A stretch of DNA of 64,000 bases from Bradyrhizobium canariense (GCF_018130465.1 NZ_JAFCKJ010000019.1:59831-123830), one strand, 5' to 3'. Counted from the stretch's first letter, positions 52,062-61,062 are shown. Notes: generated from the letters alone by a model not told the origin. Translations and numbers: made by a program.

Positions 52062-52894
52062 TGAGCACGACCATGCTGTCCCTGCGCGGGCTGACGCGGC
52101 GTTTCGGCGGCCTCACCGCCGTCGACGCCATCGATCTCGATCTCGCCAAGGGCGAACTGATCAGCATCATCGGCCCGAACGGGGCCGGCAAGACGACGCT
52201 GTTCAATCTCGTGACCGGGCTTGATCGGCCGGACGCCGGGACGGTTCGCTTCGAAGGTCAGGACATCACGGGTCTGTCGCCGGAACGGCTCGCCGCCGAA
52301 GGCATCGCGCGCACGTTCCAGCTCGGCCGCGTCTTCGGCAATCTCAGCGTCATGGACAACGTGTTGATCGGCGCCCACACGCGGCTGCGTGCGGTCAAGC
52401 CGGCCGTGCCGGTGATCGGCCCGCTGCTGGAACTGGGGTTGGCGCTGCTGCGCCCCGCCAGCGTCAAGGCCGAGGAGGAGCGGTTGCGCGAGGAGATGAA
52501 GGTCATTCTCGCGCGCTTCGGCGAGCGGCTGCTGCCGCGCATCGACCAGCCGGCTTACAGTCTCTCCTACGCCAACCGCCGCCGCGTCGAGATCGCGCGG
52601 GCGCTCGCGCTGAAGCCCCGCCTGCTGTTGCTGGACGAGCCGACCGCCGGCATGAACCCGACCGAAACCACGGAGATGCAGGGGCTCGTCGCCGAGCTGA
52701 AGGCCGAAGGGCTGACGATCTTGCTGATCGAGCACAAGCTCGAAATGGTGATGCGCCTCTCCGACCGCGTCATCGTCATGGACGAGGGCAAGAAGATCGC
52801 GGAAGGACCGGGCGAAGCGGTGCGCAACGATCCCAAAGTGATCGAGGCCTATCTCGGCCACGGCCTGACGACGGAGCGGGAGAGCGCGGCATGA
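52061..52894 (+). CDS. ABC transporter ATP-binding protein, LivG type
   Basis: 277 aa. Seen: Walker A GPNGAGKT (38-45), LivG-specific ARTFQLGRVF, signature-equivalent YSLSYANRRRVEIARALA, Walker B LLLLDEPTAGMN and the C-terminal family helix. TGATG overlap with the permease (ATG 52061), and four-base overlap with livF, indicate tight coupling. The signature LSYANRR replaces the usual LSGGQ, as common in LivG. Confidence 0.93.
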   Translation: MSTTMLSLRGLTRRFGGLTAVDAIDLDLAKGELISIIGPNGAGKTTLFNLVTGLDRPDAGTVRFEGQDITGLSPERLAAEGIARTFQLGRVFGNLSVMDNVLIGAHTRLRAVKPAVPVIGPLLELGLALLRPASVKAEEERLREEMKVILARFGERLLPRIDQPAYSLSYANRRRVEIARALALKPRLLLLDEPTAGMNPTETTEMQGLVAELKAEGLTILLIEHKLEMVMRLSDRVIVMDEGKKIAEGPGEAVRNDPKVIEAYLGHGLTTERESAA

Positions 52895-53631
52895 CGAACT
52901 CGCCTCCCGATGCGCTGCTCGCGCTGACCAACGTCAATACCTTCTACGGCCAGGCCCAGGTGCATTTCGACCTGTCGATATCAGTTCCGCGCGGCCACAT
53001 CGTCTGCCTGCTCGGCGGCAACGCCAGCGGCAAGTCGACGACGATGAAGATCATCCTCGGTCTCGTCAAACCGCGCTCCGGTGACGTGACTTTCGACGGC
53101 GCCTCGCTGCTCGGACTTTCCACGCCGCAGATCGTCCGCCGCGGCATCGCCTCGGTGCCGGAGGCGCGGCGCCTGTTCGCGGACATGAGCGTCCGCGAGA
53201 ACATCCTGATGGGTGCCTTCGTGCGCAACGACCGTGAGGCGATCGCGCAGGATCTGGACAAGATGCTCACGCTGTTCCCGAAGCTCGGACAGCGGCTGTC
53301 GCAGCGCGCCGGTTCGCTCTCCGGCGGCGAGCAGCAGATGGTCGCGATGGCGCGCGCGCTGATGAGCCGTCCCAGGATGATCGTGATGGACGAGCCGACC
53401 ATGGGCTTGTCGCCGCTCTATGTCGACCGCGTGCTGGAACTGATCCGCACCATCAACCAGGAGGGCGTCTCGGTCTTCATGGTCGAGCAGAACGCCAGCC
53501 TCGCGCTCGAGATCGCGCACGAGGCCTATGTGCTCCAGACCGGCAAGATCGTTCTCTCCGGCTCCGCGCGTGCACTGAAGGACGATCCCCGCATCCGCGA
53601 CGCCTATCTCGGCGGCTCCGAGGCGGCGTAG
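52891..53631 (+). CDS. ABC transporter ATP-binding protein, LivF type
   Basis: 246 aa. Walker A GGNASGKS (42-49; usual GxNGAGKT), signature SLSGGEQQM, Walker B MIVMDEPTMGLSP, and the LivF ending VFMVEQNASLALEIAHEAYVLQTG. Second ATPase of the importer. The Walker A Gly-to-Ala/Asn change is conservative. It ends the operon; REP-like palindromes follow. Confidence 0.93.
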   Translation: MTNSPPDALLALTNVNTFYGQAQVHFDLSISVPRGHIVCLLGGNASGKSTTMKIILGLVKPRSGDVTFDGASLLGLSTPQIVRRGIASVPEARRLFADMSVRENILMGAFVRNDREAIAQDLDKMLTLFPKLGQRLSQRAGSLSGGEQQMVAMARALMSRPRMIVMDEPTMGLSPLYVDRVLELIRTINQEGVSVFMVEQNASLALEIAHEAYVLQTGKIVLSGSARALKDDPRIRDAYLGGSEAA

Positions 53632-53646
53632 CGCCATCATGGGCTG

Positions 53647-53763
53647 CATGGTTCGAGACGCCCTCGCTTGCGCGGGCCCTCACCATGAGAGTCTGATAGT
53701 GACACCGCCGCGAATTCAGACCTCATCCTGAGGAGCCCGCAAAGCGGGCGTCTCGAAGGATGG
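53647..53763 (+). repeat. Pair of inverted REP-like elements
   Basis: Copy A (53647-53689: CATGGTTCGAGACGCC ... CACCATGAG) and copy B (53721-53763: CCTCATCCTGAGGAGC ... TCTCGAAGGATGG) are reverse complements of each other with about 75% identity; each also has internal dyad symmetry. Such GAGACGCCCGC elements are dispersed in Bradyrhizobium genomes (recollection). They follow the Liv operon and may end or protect its message. Confidence 0.7.
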
Positions 53764-53808
53764 CCGCAAGCATTCCTGCAAAGCGGCTCTCCCGAATTGC
53801 ACTGGTCA

Positions 53809-53836
53809 GTATGACCATCCTATGAAAAGATCATAC
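53809..53836 (+). promoter_or_regulatory. NikR-type operator (GTATGA-N16-TCATAC)
   Basis: GTATGA at 53809-53814, exactly 16 bp, TCATAC at 53831-53836. It is identical to the NikR consensus known from the E. coli nik promoter and is followed 30 bp later by the permease start. It both identifies the permease as nickel-related and decides the start: an ATG at 53822 falls inside the operator. Confidence 0.85.
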
Positions 53837-53866
53837 CGCTCGTGCGATGGGCGTGCAGTGGACGGA

Positions 53867-54958
53867 ATGATTGTCGTGACGAGATGGTCTTTGCGGGCGG
53901 TCGAGCCCGGAATGGTGCTGCTGTTCGGCGGGCTGATCGCGGCCAACATCGCGGCGTGGGCCTGGGCCTTCGCGGCGTTCGGTGACCGGCCGACGGTGAT
54001 GGCGACCGCGCTGCTCGCCTGGGTGTTCGGCCTGCGCCACGCCGTCGATGCCGACCACATCGCTGCCATCGACAATGTCGTGCGCAAGCAGATGCAGGCA
54101 GGCGGCGCACCACGCAGCGTCGGTCTCTATTTCGCGCTCGGCCATTCCACAATCGTCGTGGTCGCGACCATGCTGCTCGCGCTCGGCGTCGTGAGCCTTG
54201 GTGTCGGAAGTCTTGGCGGCGACAGCCTGCTCAAGGAGATCGGCGGCTTCATCGGCACGTCGGTCTCGGCGCTGTTCCTGCTGGTGATCGCGGCCATCAA
54301 TCTCGTCATCTTCGCTGGCCTGTGGCGGACGTTTCGCGCGGCACGGGAGCAGGGGATTCACGACGCCGAGGGGCTCGATGCCCTGCTTGCCAATCGCGGC
54401 GTCCTGGCGCGGCTGCTCGGCCCGATGTTCCGCCTGGTGACAAAACCCTGGCACATGTATCCGCTCGGCTTCCTGTTCGGGCTCGGCTTCGACACCGCAA
54501 CCGAAATCGGCCTGCTCAGCATCTCTGCAGGCGAGGCCGCGCGCGGCGCTTCGTTTGCCGATGTCCTGGTCTTCCCCGCGTTGTTCGCATCGGGAATGGC
54601 GCTGGTCGATACCGCCGACTCGGCCCTGATGGTCAGCGCCTATCGCTGGGCCTTCGTCGATCCGCTGCGAAAGCTCTGGTACAACCTCACGATAACCGGG
54701 GCTTCCGTGGCGGTGGCGCTGTTGATCGGCGGAATCGAGGCGCTCGGGCTGATCGCGGACCGGCTCAGCCTGTCCGGCGGCGTGTGGGCGCTGGTCGACG
54801 CACTCAACGACTCGCTCGCCAATGTCGGCTTCGCCGTGATCGCGCTGTTCGCGATCGCATGGCTCGTCTCGGTCGTGCTCTATCGGCGCATATTTGCGCT
54901 TGAGCGGCGGCGCGCGGCAGATGCGCTTATCGGCGCCAACGCCACCGAGGCGGCCTGA
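53867..54958 (+). CDS. Nickel permease, NiCoT (HoxN/HupN/NixA) family
   Basis: 363 aa from ATG 53867. Eight or so membrane helices; the signature RHAVDADHIAAIDN (57-70, metal-binding H-x4-D-H) and the second signature LGFDTATEIGLL. High-affinity uptake of Ni2+ (sometimes Co2+) for urease or hydrogenase. The NikR-type box immediately upstream argues for nickel. The in-frame ATG at 53822 is rejected because it lies within that box. Ends 17 bp before the convergent HerA-like gene. In Bradyrhizobium the homologue is called HupN, but that copy is normally near hydrogenase genes, absent here. Confidence 0.93.
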   Translation: MIVVTRWSLRAVEPGMVLLFGGLIAANIAAWAWAFAAFGDRPTVMATALLAWVFGLRHAVDADHIAAIDNVVRKQMQAGGAPRSVGLYFALGHSTIVVVATMLLALGVVSLGVGSLGGDSLLKEIGGFIGTSVSALFLLVIAAINLVIFAGLWRTFRAAREQGIHDAEGLDALLANRGVLARLLGPMFRLVTKPWHMYPLGFLFGLGFDTATEIGLLSISAGEAARGASFADVLVFPALFASGMALVDTADSALMVSAYRWAFVDPLRKLWYNLTITGASVAVALLIGGIEALGLIADRLSLSGGVWALVDALNDSLANVGFAVIALFAIAWLVSVVLYRRIFALERRRAADALIGANATEAA

Positions 54959-54974
54959 TCGACAATCCGCTGGC

Positions 54975-56486
54975 TCAAGCCGACGCCGCGCTCGCGACCT
55001 GCTCCGCCGGCACATCGTCGGCATTGGGATCGCCCGGCGCGGTGGCCCAGGCCAGCTCCACCAGCGTCACGAACCTGCGTCCGGCGCCGTCGAGCTGGCA
55101 GACGATCAGACCCTGCTCCTCCATGTAGCCGAGCAGGCGCTGCGCCCGCCGCAGCGAGTGCGAACCATAGGCGCGGGCGATCGCGGCGTCGCCGGGACAG
55201 GGCCAGCCTTCTTTCGCGGCGCGCGCGATCATCATGAACACGCCCTGCATGTCGTCGGGCAGGATCGAGGCACGCAGCGAGACGTCCTGCCAGGCGTCGT
55301 CCTCGGCATGCTCGGCGCCAAGCCCGGCGCGCGCGCGCGTCAGCATGCGGCGGAATTCGTTGAGGTCGGGCACGGCCGAGCCGAGCCCTTCGATGCGGCA
55401 GCGAACCAAGAACTCCTGGTAGAGCACGCCGACCGCGCGGAAACCGGCATCGGGCGCGGCGAGCACGGCACGCAGGGTTCGATCGACGCGCTCGCGCCGC
55501 TCCGCGAGCTCCTCGGCACTGATCGGTACCTCGATCATTTCGGGGCCGATCTCCGGTGCCGCAGCCTTTGCGGCGCGGAGCTGTTCGAGCAGATCGGGCG
55601 CGGGCCGGCGCTGCGGCCGGCTGGCATCGGGCGGCGGCGCGGCCAGGATCACGGCGCGCATATCCTCGAGTGTCGCTTCAGGCATCGGCATCAGCCGCGG
55701 GGTGGAATTGCGCGGCTGGGTTTCGGTCGCGCCGATGTTCAAACGCAGGGGGCGTCGCGACAGCGCAGGTCCCAGCGCCATGAATTGTCCGCGTTCGAGA
55801 TCGCGGAAGGATTCGGCCTGCCGCCGCTCCATGCCGAGCAGGTCGGCGGCGCGTGCCATGTCGATGTCGAGGAAGGTGCGCCCCATCAGGAAGTTGGACG
55901 CTTCCGCCGCGACGTTCTTGGCGAGCTTTGCCAGCCGCTGGGTCGCGATGATCCCGGCAAGCCCGCGCTTGCGGCCGCGACACATCAGGTTGGTCATCGC
56001 ACTGAGCGAAAGTTTTCGCGCTTCGTCCGAGACTTCGCCCGCGACCGCAGGCGCAAACAGCTGCGCCTCGTCGACGACCACCAGCATCGGGTACCAATGG
56101 TCCCGGTCCACGTCGAAGAGCCCGCCGAGGAAGGCCGCGGCGCGGCGCATCTGATTTTCTGCGTCGAGCCCTTCGAGATTGAGCACGGTGGAGACGCGAT
56201 GCAGCCGCGCGCGCTCGCCGGCGACCTGAAGGCCGCGCTCGGTGTGATCCTCGGCCTCGATCACGAGATGGCCGAAATGCTCCGCCAGCGTGACGAAATC
56301 TCCTTCGGGATCGATGATGGCCTGCTGCACCCAGGGCGCGCTCTGCTCCAGCAGACGGCGCAACAGATGCGATTTGCCTGAGCCCGAATTGCCCTGCACC
56401 AGGAGGCGGGTCGCCAGCAGTTCCTCGAGGTCCATGGCCGCCGCGGCGCCCGCCGTGGTCTGCCCCATCTCGATCGCAACCGTCAT
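54975..56486 (-). CDS. HerA-like ATPase (DUF87)
   Basis: 503 aa. Walker A GNSGSGKS (about 32-39), acidic FVTLAEHFGHLV region, Walker B MLVVVDEAQLFAP, and GIIATQRLAKLAKNVAAE (arginine-finger region), as in HerA/FtsK-type hexameric ATPases of the DUF87 group. The C-terminal 200 residues look like winged-helix (SHSLRRAQRLLGYMEEQGLI). Prokaryotic HerA usually pairs with nuclease NurA for end resection, but no nuclease gene is adjacent. Start ATG 56486 preferred over 56528. Confidence 0.85.
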   Translation of the reverse strand: MTVAIEMGQTTAGAAAAMDLEELLATRLLVQGNSGSGKSHLLRRLLEQSAPWVQQAIIDPEGDFVTLAEHFGHLVIEAEDHTERGLQVAGERARLHRVSTVLNLEGLDAENQMRRAAAFLGGLFDVDRDHWYPMLVVVDEAQLFAPAVAGEVSDEARKLSLSAMTNLMCRGRKRGLAGIIATQRLAKLAKNVAAEASNFLMGRTFLDIDMARAADLLGMERRQAESFRDLERGQFMALGPALSRRPLRLNIGATETQPRNSTPRLMPMPEATLEDMRAVILAAPPPDASRPQRRPAPDLLEQLRAAKAAAPEIGPEMIEVPISAEELAERRERVDRTLRAVLAAPDAGFRAVGVLYQEFLVRCRIEGLGSAVPDLNEFRRMLTRARAGLGAEHAEDDAWQDVSLRASILPDDMQGVFMMIARAAKEGWPCPGDAAIARAYGSHSLRRAQRLLGYMEEQGLIVCQLDGAGRRFVTLVELAWATAPGDPNADDVPAEQVASAASA

Positions 56487-56588
56487 GCCCGACTCAGACC
56501 CCATCATTCGCGGACAGGGGCTTACCAACCCGGTCGGGGCGCGTCGAGCGCCACGGCGCCAATCATGACCCGTTGCCCACGGCGCAGT

Positions 56589-57407
56589 TCAGGCGTGATG
56601 CGACAACCGTAGAAGTGCGGGCCGATAGGGGGCTTGCGGATCGTCGTCCTCATGCGAGGGAATGGCGCAGGAGCCGAATTCCTGCCTGATCCGCTCGATC
56701 TCGGCGATGCGCTCGTGCAGCCGCTGCAGGTGCTCCGGGGATTTCGCCCGCCAGAATCGGAAGGTGTCGGCGGTGAGCGGCAGGAACGCGGTGCCGAACG
56801 GTGTCGGCTCCGGAACGACGGTGCGTCCGAGCAGCAGGAACCGGGCGGCGCTGGAGACGACGAGGGTCGCGTAGCCGCGGTTTCCGATTCGCCTGATGCC
56901 GTTCAGCGACCATTCCGCGAGCTTGCTGAAATAGGGTTCCTCGCGCCAGCGATCGGGGCAATGGTCATCGACGGTGACGTTGACGGCGTCCCGGCTGAAA
57001 TGGACGATGATGCCCGATTTCGCGGGAAACCAGTCGTCGTCGAGATGGCCTTGCAGCCAGGCGCAGACGAATGACCGGCACATCTGCGGACGGCGCTCGT
57101 AGATGGTGCAGCCCGTGCCGGCCTGCCAATGCGTGCACAGCTGGTTCACCGGCTTGTCGACGGCGGCCACCTCCAGGATATCGCAGCAGGCGTTGCACGA
57201 TCCGCATTGCCGGGCGGGCTGGGTCGTCTTCGTCGGGCCGGTCGCGCGAAAACCCTGGCCGTCGCGGACCAGCAGCTTCTGCTTCTCCAGCGCACTCAAC
57301 GCACGTTCGATCTTGAGACGGGATAGTCCGGTGGCGTCGATCACGCCCTTCATCGTCGTCGCGCCGGTCTCTACTGCGCGGACGACGCTCAGCATCGCCT
57401 GGTCCAT
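56589..57407 (-). CDS. Winged-helix/YkgJ Cys-cluster fusion protein
   Basis: 272 aa. Residues about 1-55 form an IclR-like winged helix (MKGVIDATGLSRLKIERALSAL). Residues about 66-120 hold the YkgJ cluster: C68, C71, C74, C75, C91, C100, C110, C115 (QCGSCNACC, GTGCTIYERRPQMC), a predicted zinc- or iron-chelating motif. The remainder is unassigned and aromatic-rich. YkgJ-like proteins are uncharacterised. ATG 57407 follows AAGAAG. Possible metal- or redox-responsive regulator; inference. Confidence 0.8.
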   Translation of the reverse strand: MDQAMLSVVRAVETGATTMKGVIDATGLSRLKIERALSALEKQKLLVRDGQGFRATGPTKTTQPARQCGSCNACCDILEVAAVDKPVNQLCTHWQAGTGCTIYERRPQMCRSFVCAWLQGHLDDDWFPAKSGIIVHFSRDAVNVTVDDHCPDRWREEPYFSKLAEWSLNGIRRIGNRGYATLVVSSAARFLLLGRTVVPEPTPFGTAFLPLTADTFRFWRAKSPEHLQRLHERIAEIERIRQEFGSCAIPSHEDDDPQAPYRPALLRLSHHA

Positions 57408-58034
57408 GACTTCTTTTTCTTCAATTGTTCTTTGCTGGATCCCGAACGCAGGGGCCGCAAACCGTGTCTCGAAAAGCCGTAAAAGACAGCTGACTTGCAA
57501 AGCTATTTTGCTCAGCCCTGTCCGCGAGACAAGACAACGAGCCTGCCGCACGCGCATGCAGCGTTTGCGCAAATGAAGGATCACACCCGAAGCGTGCGAC
57601 CTCGTTCCGGCGCGCGGCGGAGAAGAATTTGTGCGCTTTGGTTCAGTTCGCGCGGAAATGCCGCATTTTCACGCTGCATCACGTCCAGACATGACGGGCA
57701 ACATGCTGTGTCTCACCCACACGTGATTGTCTGCGGGTGAGAGCGGGAGCGGACTGGAGGCGACACGATTGCGTGATCAACGGCTCGCGATCACTCTTGT
57801 TGAGTTTGCGTCACACCGGGAACAGTGCCGTGCGAGATGATTTGCGGGTGGGCGTGGTCATACTGAGCGCGATGCTCAGCCTTGGTGTCAGCCTTCGTGT
57901 CAGCCCTGGGCGTCCCGATCCCGTCACGCGTGCCGGCGCGGTCACGCCGGTCGCGGTGACCGGCCTGATCTGGCTGCAATCATTCCCGGGCGCGTGAGCG
58001 CCGAGGGCGTTCGATAGCGATGGAAGCGACCGTT
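57408..58034 (+). other. Intergenic, no gene supported
   Basis: 627 bp. A hairpin CTCACCC...GGGTGAG lies at about 57711-57741. An open frame at 57737-57997 encodes 86 residues with low-complexity Val/Ser composition; codon usage and lack of homology features make it doubtful. No tRNA or repeat seen. Confidence 0.5.
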
Positions 58035-59099
58035 TTACTGGGCGCCCGATCCGCCCTGCACGATCTTCTCGTTGAGTTTCAGGTCCACGGTCTCGACCGT
58101 GCGGTCGATCTCTGCATTGGGCACGCCGAGCTGATGCGAGATCAGCTTGACCAGCAGGTCGACGCGCTCGATGAAGGGCGCGCCGCCCGCCACGGCGCGC
58201 GCGGCCGATGACGGCTTGAGCAGGCTTTCGGCGGCCTTGGCGTATTTCGCGAACGGCACCTGGTCCTGCGGATCGGCGCCGAGACGGCGGGCGATCGCGT
58301 CGACATGGTCGTAGATCGTCTGCGAGCGCGCGAGATCACCGTGCACGGCGTCGCGGATCGACTGCGGCTCGTGCGGCGTGATGCAGCGGTAGTTGCCGGT
58401 GAGCAGCATCGACCATTTCGCCAGCGGCACGAACAGAGAATCGAACACCTTCAGCTTCACCGGCACGTCGTGGCCATCGAGCGTCACCGCGTCGATGTCG
58501 GCTTCGAGCTCGCGCAGCACCTTGTTGTGCTTGTCGTCGGCGAAGACCGATGCCTTGAAATTCGTGGGCAGGCCGACGTGAAGCACGTTCGCAGCCTCTT
58601 CCGGCGGACGGAACGCCTGCGGGTCGGGCGAGCACAGGGTCACCAGCCCCGGCTCGAAGCGCTCCCACACCTGCGCATTGGTGTAGGCCTCCTCGAGATC
58701 CATGTCTGCGAGCGAGGGGATCCGCTTCAGATAGGGCAGCGGCGGCATGTTCATGATCGACAGGCACGGCAGCTTCGCCGCGGCGATCCTGACCATGAGA
58801 ACGCGCACCGTGTGGTTGGTGTATTGCGGCTCCTGCATCGCAAGGCCGACCATGTCGTAACGGGACAAGTCCACATTGGCCGGCGTCACGGCGTCGAGCT
58901 TGCCGGGCAGGTCACGCGAGAAGATGGCGCGGTGAACCGCCTCGTCACGCAACTTGATGCGCACCTCGGTACCCTCGCGGTTGATCAGCTCCGCGGTCTT
59001 GGTGCGGCAGACCAGGGTCACGTTGTGGCCCGCCATCAGCAGCTTCGTGCCCAGCAGGGAGCCGTAGGAAGCCCCGAGAATCAGGATGTTACGCGCCAT
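58035..59099 (-). CDS. Ketopantoate reductase-like (ApbA/PanE) protein
   Basis: 354 aa. N-terminal NADP-binding motif ILILGASYGSLLGTKLLMAGH (about 4-24; GxSYGS rather than the usual GAGAxG) and a C-terminal helical domain with conserved Lys/Asn-Glu region (VPLAKWSMLLTGNYRCIT). Genuine PanE is about 300 aa and reduces ketopantoate to pantoate; this longer, more divergent member probably has another 2-keto acid or is an orphan oxidoreductase. Flanked by large non-coding regions. Confidence 0.8.
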   Translation of the reverse strand: MARNILILGASYGSLLGTKLLMAGHNVTLVCRTKTAELINREGTEVRIKLRDEAVHRAIFSRDLPGKLDAVTPANVDLSRYDMVGLAMQEPQYTNHTVRVLMVRIAAAKLPCLSIMNMPPLPYLKRIPSLADMDLEEAYTNAQVWERFEPGLVTLCSPDPQAFRPPEEAANVLHVGLPTNFKASVFADDKHNKVLRELEADIDAVTLDGHDVPVKLKVFDSLFVPLAKWSMLLTGNYRCITPHEPQSIRDAVHGDLARSQTIYDHVDAIARRLGADPQDQVPFAKYAKAAESLLKPSSAARAVAGGAPFIERVDLLVKLISHQLGVPNAEIDRTVETVDLKLNEKIVQGGSGAQ

Positions 59100-59961
59100 G
59101 TCTCGTCCCTTTGACTATTTGTGTGATTTTTGAGCCCCGGCCGTCATCCGCGGGCGAGTTTGGCGGCATCTAAGGCAAAGTGCCCGGCGATGGCAACTGG
59201 GATAATGGATACAAGGCGTGGAAGGGTCGGCAGGTGGCCCGGCCGTGTTGCTTGACGCCGAAAGCGTGACGATCCCGACCGGGCCACGGCTCTGCAGATA
59301 CTTGAGTTGCTCAAATAAGTTGCTTATCCAAAGTTCGGAATGTCGGCTGTCTCAACCATCCCGGTTCACCCGGAGGGTGATCATGCGTCGTCACGTTTCG
59401 CGCGCCGTGTGCGGATGCGCGACGTCGAGGATTCGTCTCGCAAGTTTTCCAGCGAGAACGACAGTCGGAAAGTCCTGCGGCGTAAGACATTCGGCATCGA
59501 TGAAGCGGCAATCCGCCGCATCTTTTATCGCTATCGTGATTGGTGGCGCGCCGGATGCGGTCATAAGGAATTCATGATGGAAGCCGACACAGACCCTGCC
59601 TCTTCCGTCATCAAATGAAATCCAATTTTTAGTCGTCAACCGCATCAAAAATCTACAAACGCGGAACAGTAAAAAATGGCAGAGTGGTGCGGGGCCTTAA
59701 CTGTGTATCAGCAACGGAGCTGAGACGTGACGATTGAGTTGGAGTCGGCGTGCAACTTGTTTTGAGACCGGCTCGTTTGGACTGTGGTCCGTCTGGTCCA
59801 GTGCCCTCGCCCGCGCGAAGCGAAGACGGAACGATCATCGGGATCGGACACAAGCGCGATCAGGCACGCCTGAGATCGCATCGAGCTGGCGTGCAGGGCG
59901 TTGCGCTGACTGCGCAGCCGGCAAGTCCCGGCAACCGCTGACGCGCCGTTCGGGGACTGAC
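59100..59961 (+). other. Intergenic, contains dispersed repeat only
   Basis: 862 bp. Contains the repeat copy at 59328-59425; otherwise open frames lack coding bias, ribosome sites and recognisable products. The promoter of the FrsA-like gene (59962) is presumably in the last 100 bp but no clear boxes were found. Confidence 0.55.
59328..59425 (+). repeat. Dispersed repeat copy 1
   Basis: AAGTTCGGAATGTCGGCTG... CCATCCCGGTTCACCCGGAG ... TGATCATGCGTCGTCACG aligns along its length with 63890-64000 at the right edge (AAATTCGGTTTTGTCG... CCATCCCGGCTCATCC ... CGATCATGTGGTCGTCACG). Two related copies in the same orientation, about 4.6 kb apart, flank the FrsA-like, MarR and porin genes. Confidence 0.7.
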
Positions 59962-61041
59962 ATGGAAGGTGATCATTGGCCTCACGGCTCGTGCGACGGA
60001 GCCGGTGACAGTCTGGCACGTTTGCGCAATCGCGCGTCCGGATTTTTCGAAAGCTTGTCCGTCGCAGACCTTGTGCGTGAAGCGCCCAGGCATCTGTGGG
60101 TTTCGGACTGGTTGAGGGTCGCAGACGACTACCGGATATCCGCCGAATCCGCGCGCAGGGATGAGTCGGTTCTGATTGCCCTGGAAGCGTGGTTGTGCTC
60201 GCTGACGGCGCTCGAAGTCGTGCGAAGCTTGTCGTGTCCGGGAGATCTCGCCGATAGCGACCTCGCAGACAGGTTCGGTATCGGCCTCAGGGGTTTTGAG
60301 GATGACGCCGGTCCAGTGATCGAGCGCGTGAAGATCGATGGCCTCGATGAAGAGGCGTTGACCGGCCTCTTTCTGCCGGCGTTCCGTCACGGGCCTTCAC
60401 CCGTGGTCATCTGTATCGCCGACGAGGAAGCCACCTTGGGCTCGATGATGAGCAGGTTGTTGCCGGCCTCATGTCGCCGGAGTGTGTCGCTTTTACTCGT
60501 CGATGCCAGCAATTCGTTCGTTCGTCGGTCCTTTAAGCCGGAGCATATGCTTCAATGCTGGCTGGACTATCTGGAGGCCCGCCCGGACGTCGATTCGCAA
60601 CGGATTGCAGTCTATGGTGAAGGGGCGGGCGCCAGTCATGCGTCCCGCCTTGCCCTGCTGGATCGCAGGATCGCTGCCGCGGTGTGCGACGGCGGCATTG
60701 CGGCGCCGGTCATGCGCCGGGCATCGTTGCGCTGGATGAGCGGCCTTGAGCAAGCCGTCCGTGACACGACCTCGCCGGGTTCGTTGTTGCCGTCGCGTCG
60801 AATAGCTTGCCCGCTGCTCGTGGTCGTCGGGAGTCGCTCAATGGTATGGGAGGAGGATGCTCTCGAACTGCAGGCCGGCTATCGGCAGGCCGGAGCTGAT
60901 TGCTCGACCGTCGTACCGAACTGCATCCCGCACCCTCTGGGCGAGGTCGAGAATTTTGTTGCCGTGGACGATTTCATTCTCGAATGGCTCGACAGCAAGC
61001 TGGGCGTTGCCCGCCCGATGGATCCCGTGACCTACCTCTAG
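59962..61041 (+). CDS. FrsA-like alpha/beta-hydrolase-fold protein lacking nucleophile Ser
   Basis: 359 aa. N-terminal helical cap (about 15-110) and an alpha/beta core from about 125, as in FrsA/DUF1100 and 2,6-dihydropseudooxynicotine-hydrolase-like proteins. The nucleophile elbow reads YGEGAG (219-223), with Glu220 where Ser is required; a late NCIPHPLGE (His324) remains. If the alignment is right the protein is not a Ser hydrolase; it may be inactive, a binding protein, or use a C-C lyase-type mechanism. Start ATG 59962; the open frame upstream is non-homologous. Converges with the MarR gene. Confidence 0.75.
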   Translation: MEGDHWPHGSCDGAGDSLARLRNRASGFFESLSVADLVREAPRHLWVSDWLRVADDYRISAESARRDESVLIALEAWLCSLTALEVVRSLSCPGDLADSDLADRFGIGLRGFEDDAGPVIERVKIDGLDEEALTGLFLPAFRHGPSPVVICIADEEATLGSMMSRLLPASCRRSVSLLLVDASNSFVRRSFKPEHMLQCWLDYLEARPDVDSQRIAVYGEGAGASHASRLALLDRRIAAAVCDGGIAAPVMRRASLRWMSGLEQAVRDTTSPGSLLPSRRIACPLLVVVGSRSMVWEEDALELQAGYRQAGADCSTVVPNCIPHPLGEVENFVAVDDFILEWLDSKLGVARPMDPVTYL

Positions 61042-61062
61042 CGGCGTCCGCGCATCGACGGC

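Noticed and set aside
53822-53866. Nickel permease start at ATG 53822
   Set aside because: This codon lies inside the NikR-type operator; the ATG at 53867 is the first one downstream that keeps the first helix intact.
57737-57997. 86-aa frame in the 57408-58034 gap
   Set aside because: No ribosome site, unusual composition, no recognisable domain.
59340-59618. 92-aa frame overlapping repeat copy 1
   Set aside because: It begins inside a dispersed non-coding repeat and lacks coding bias.
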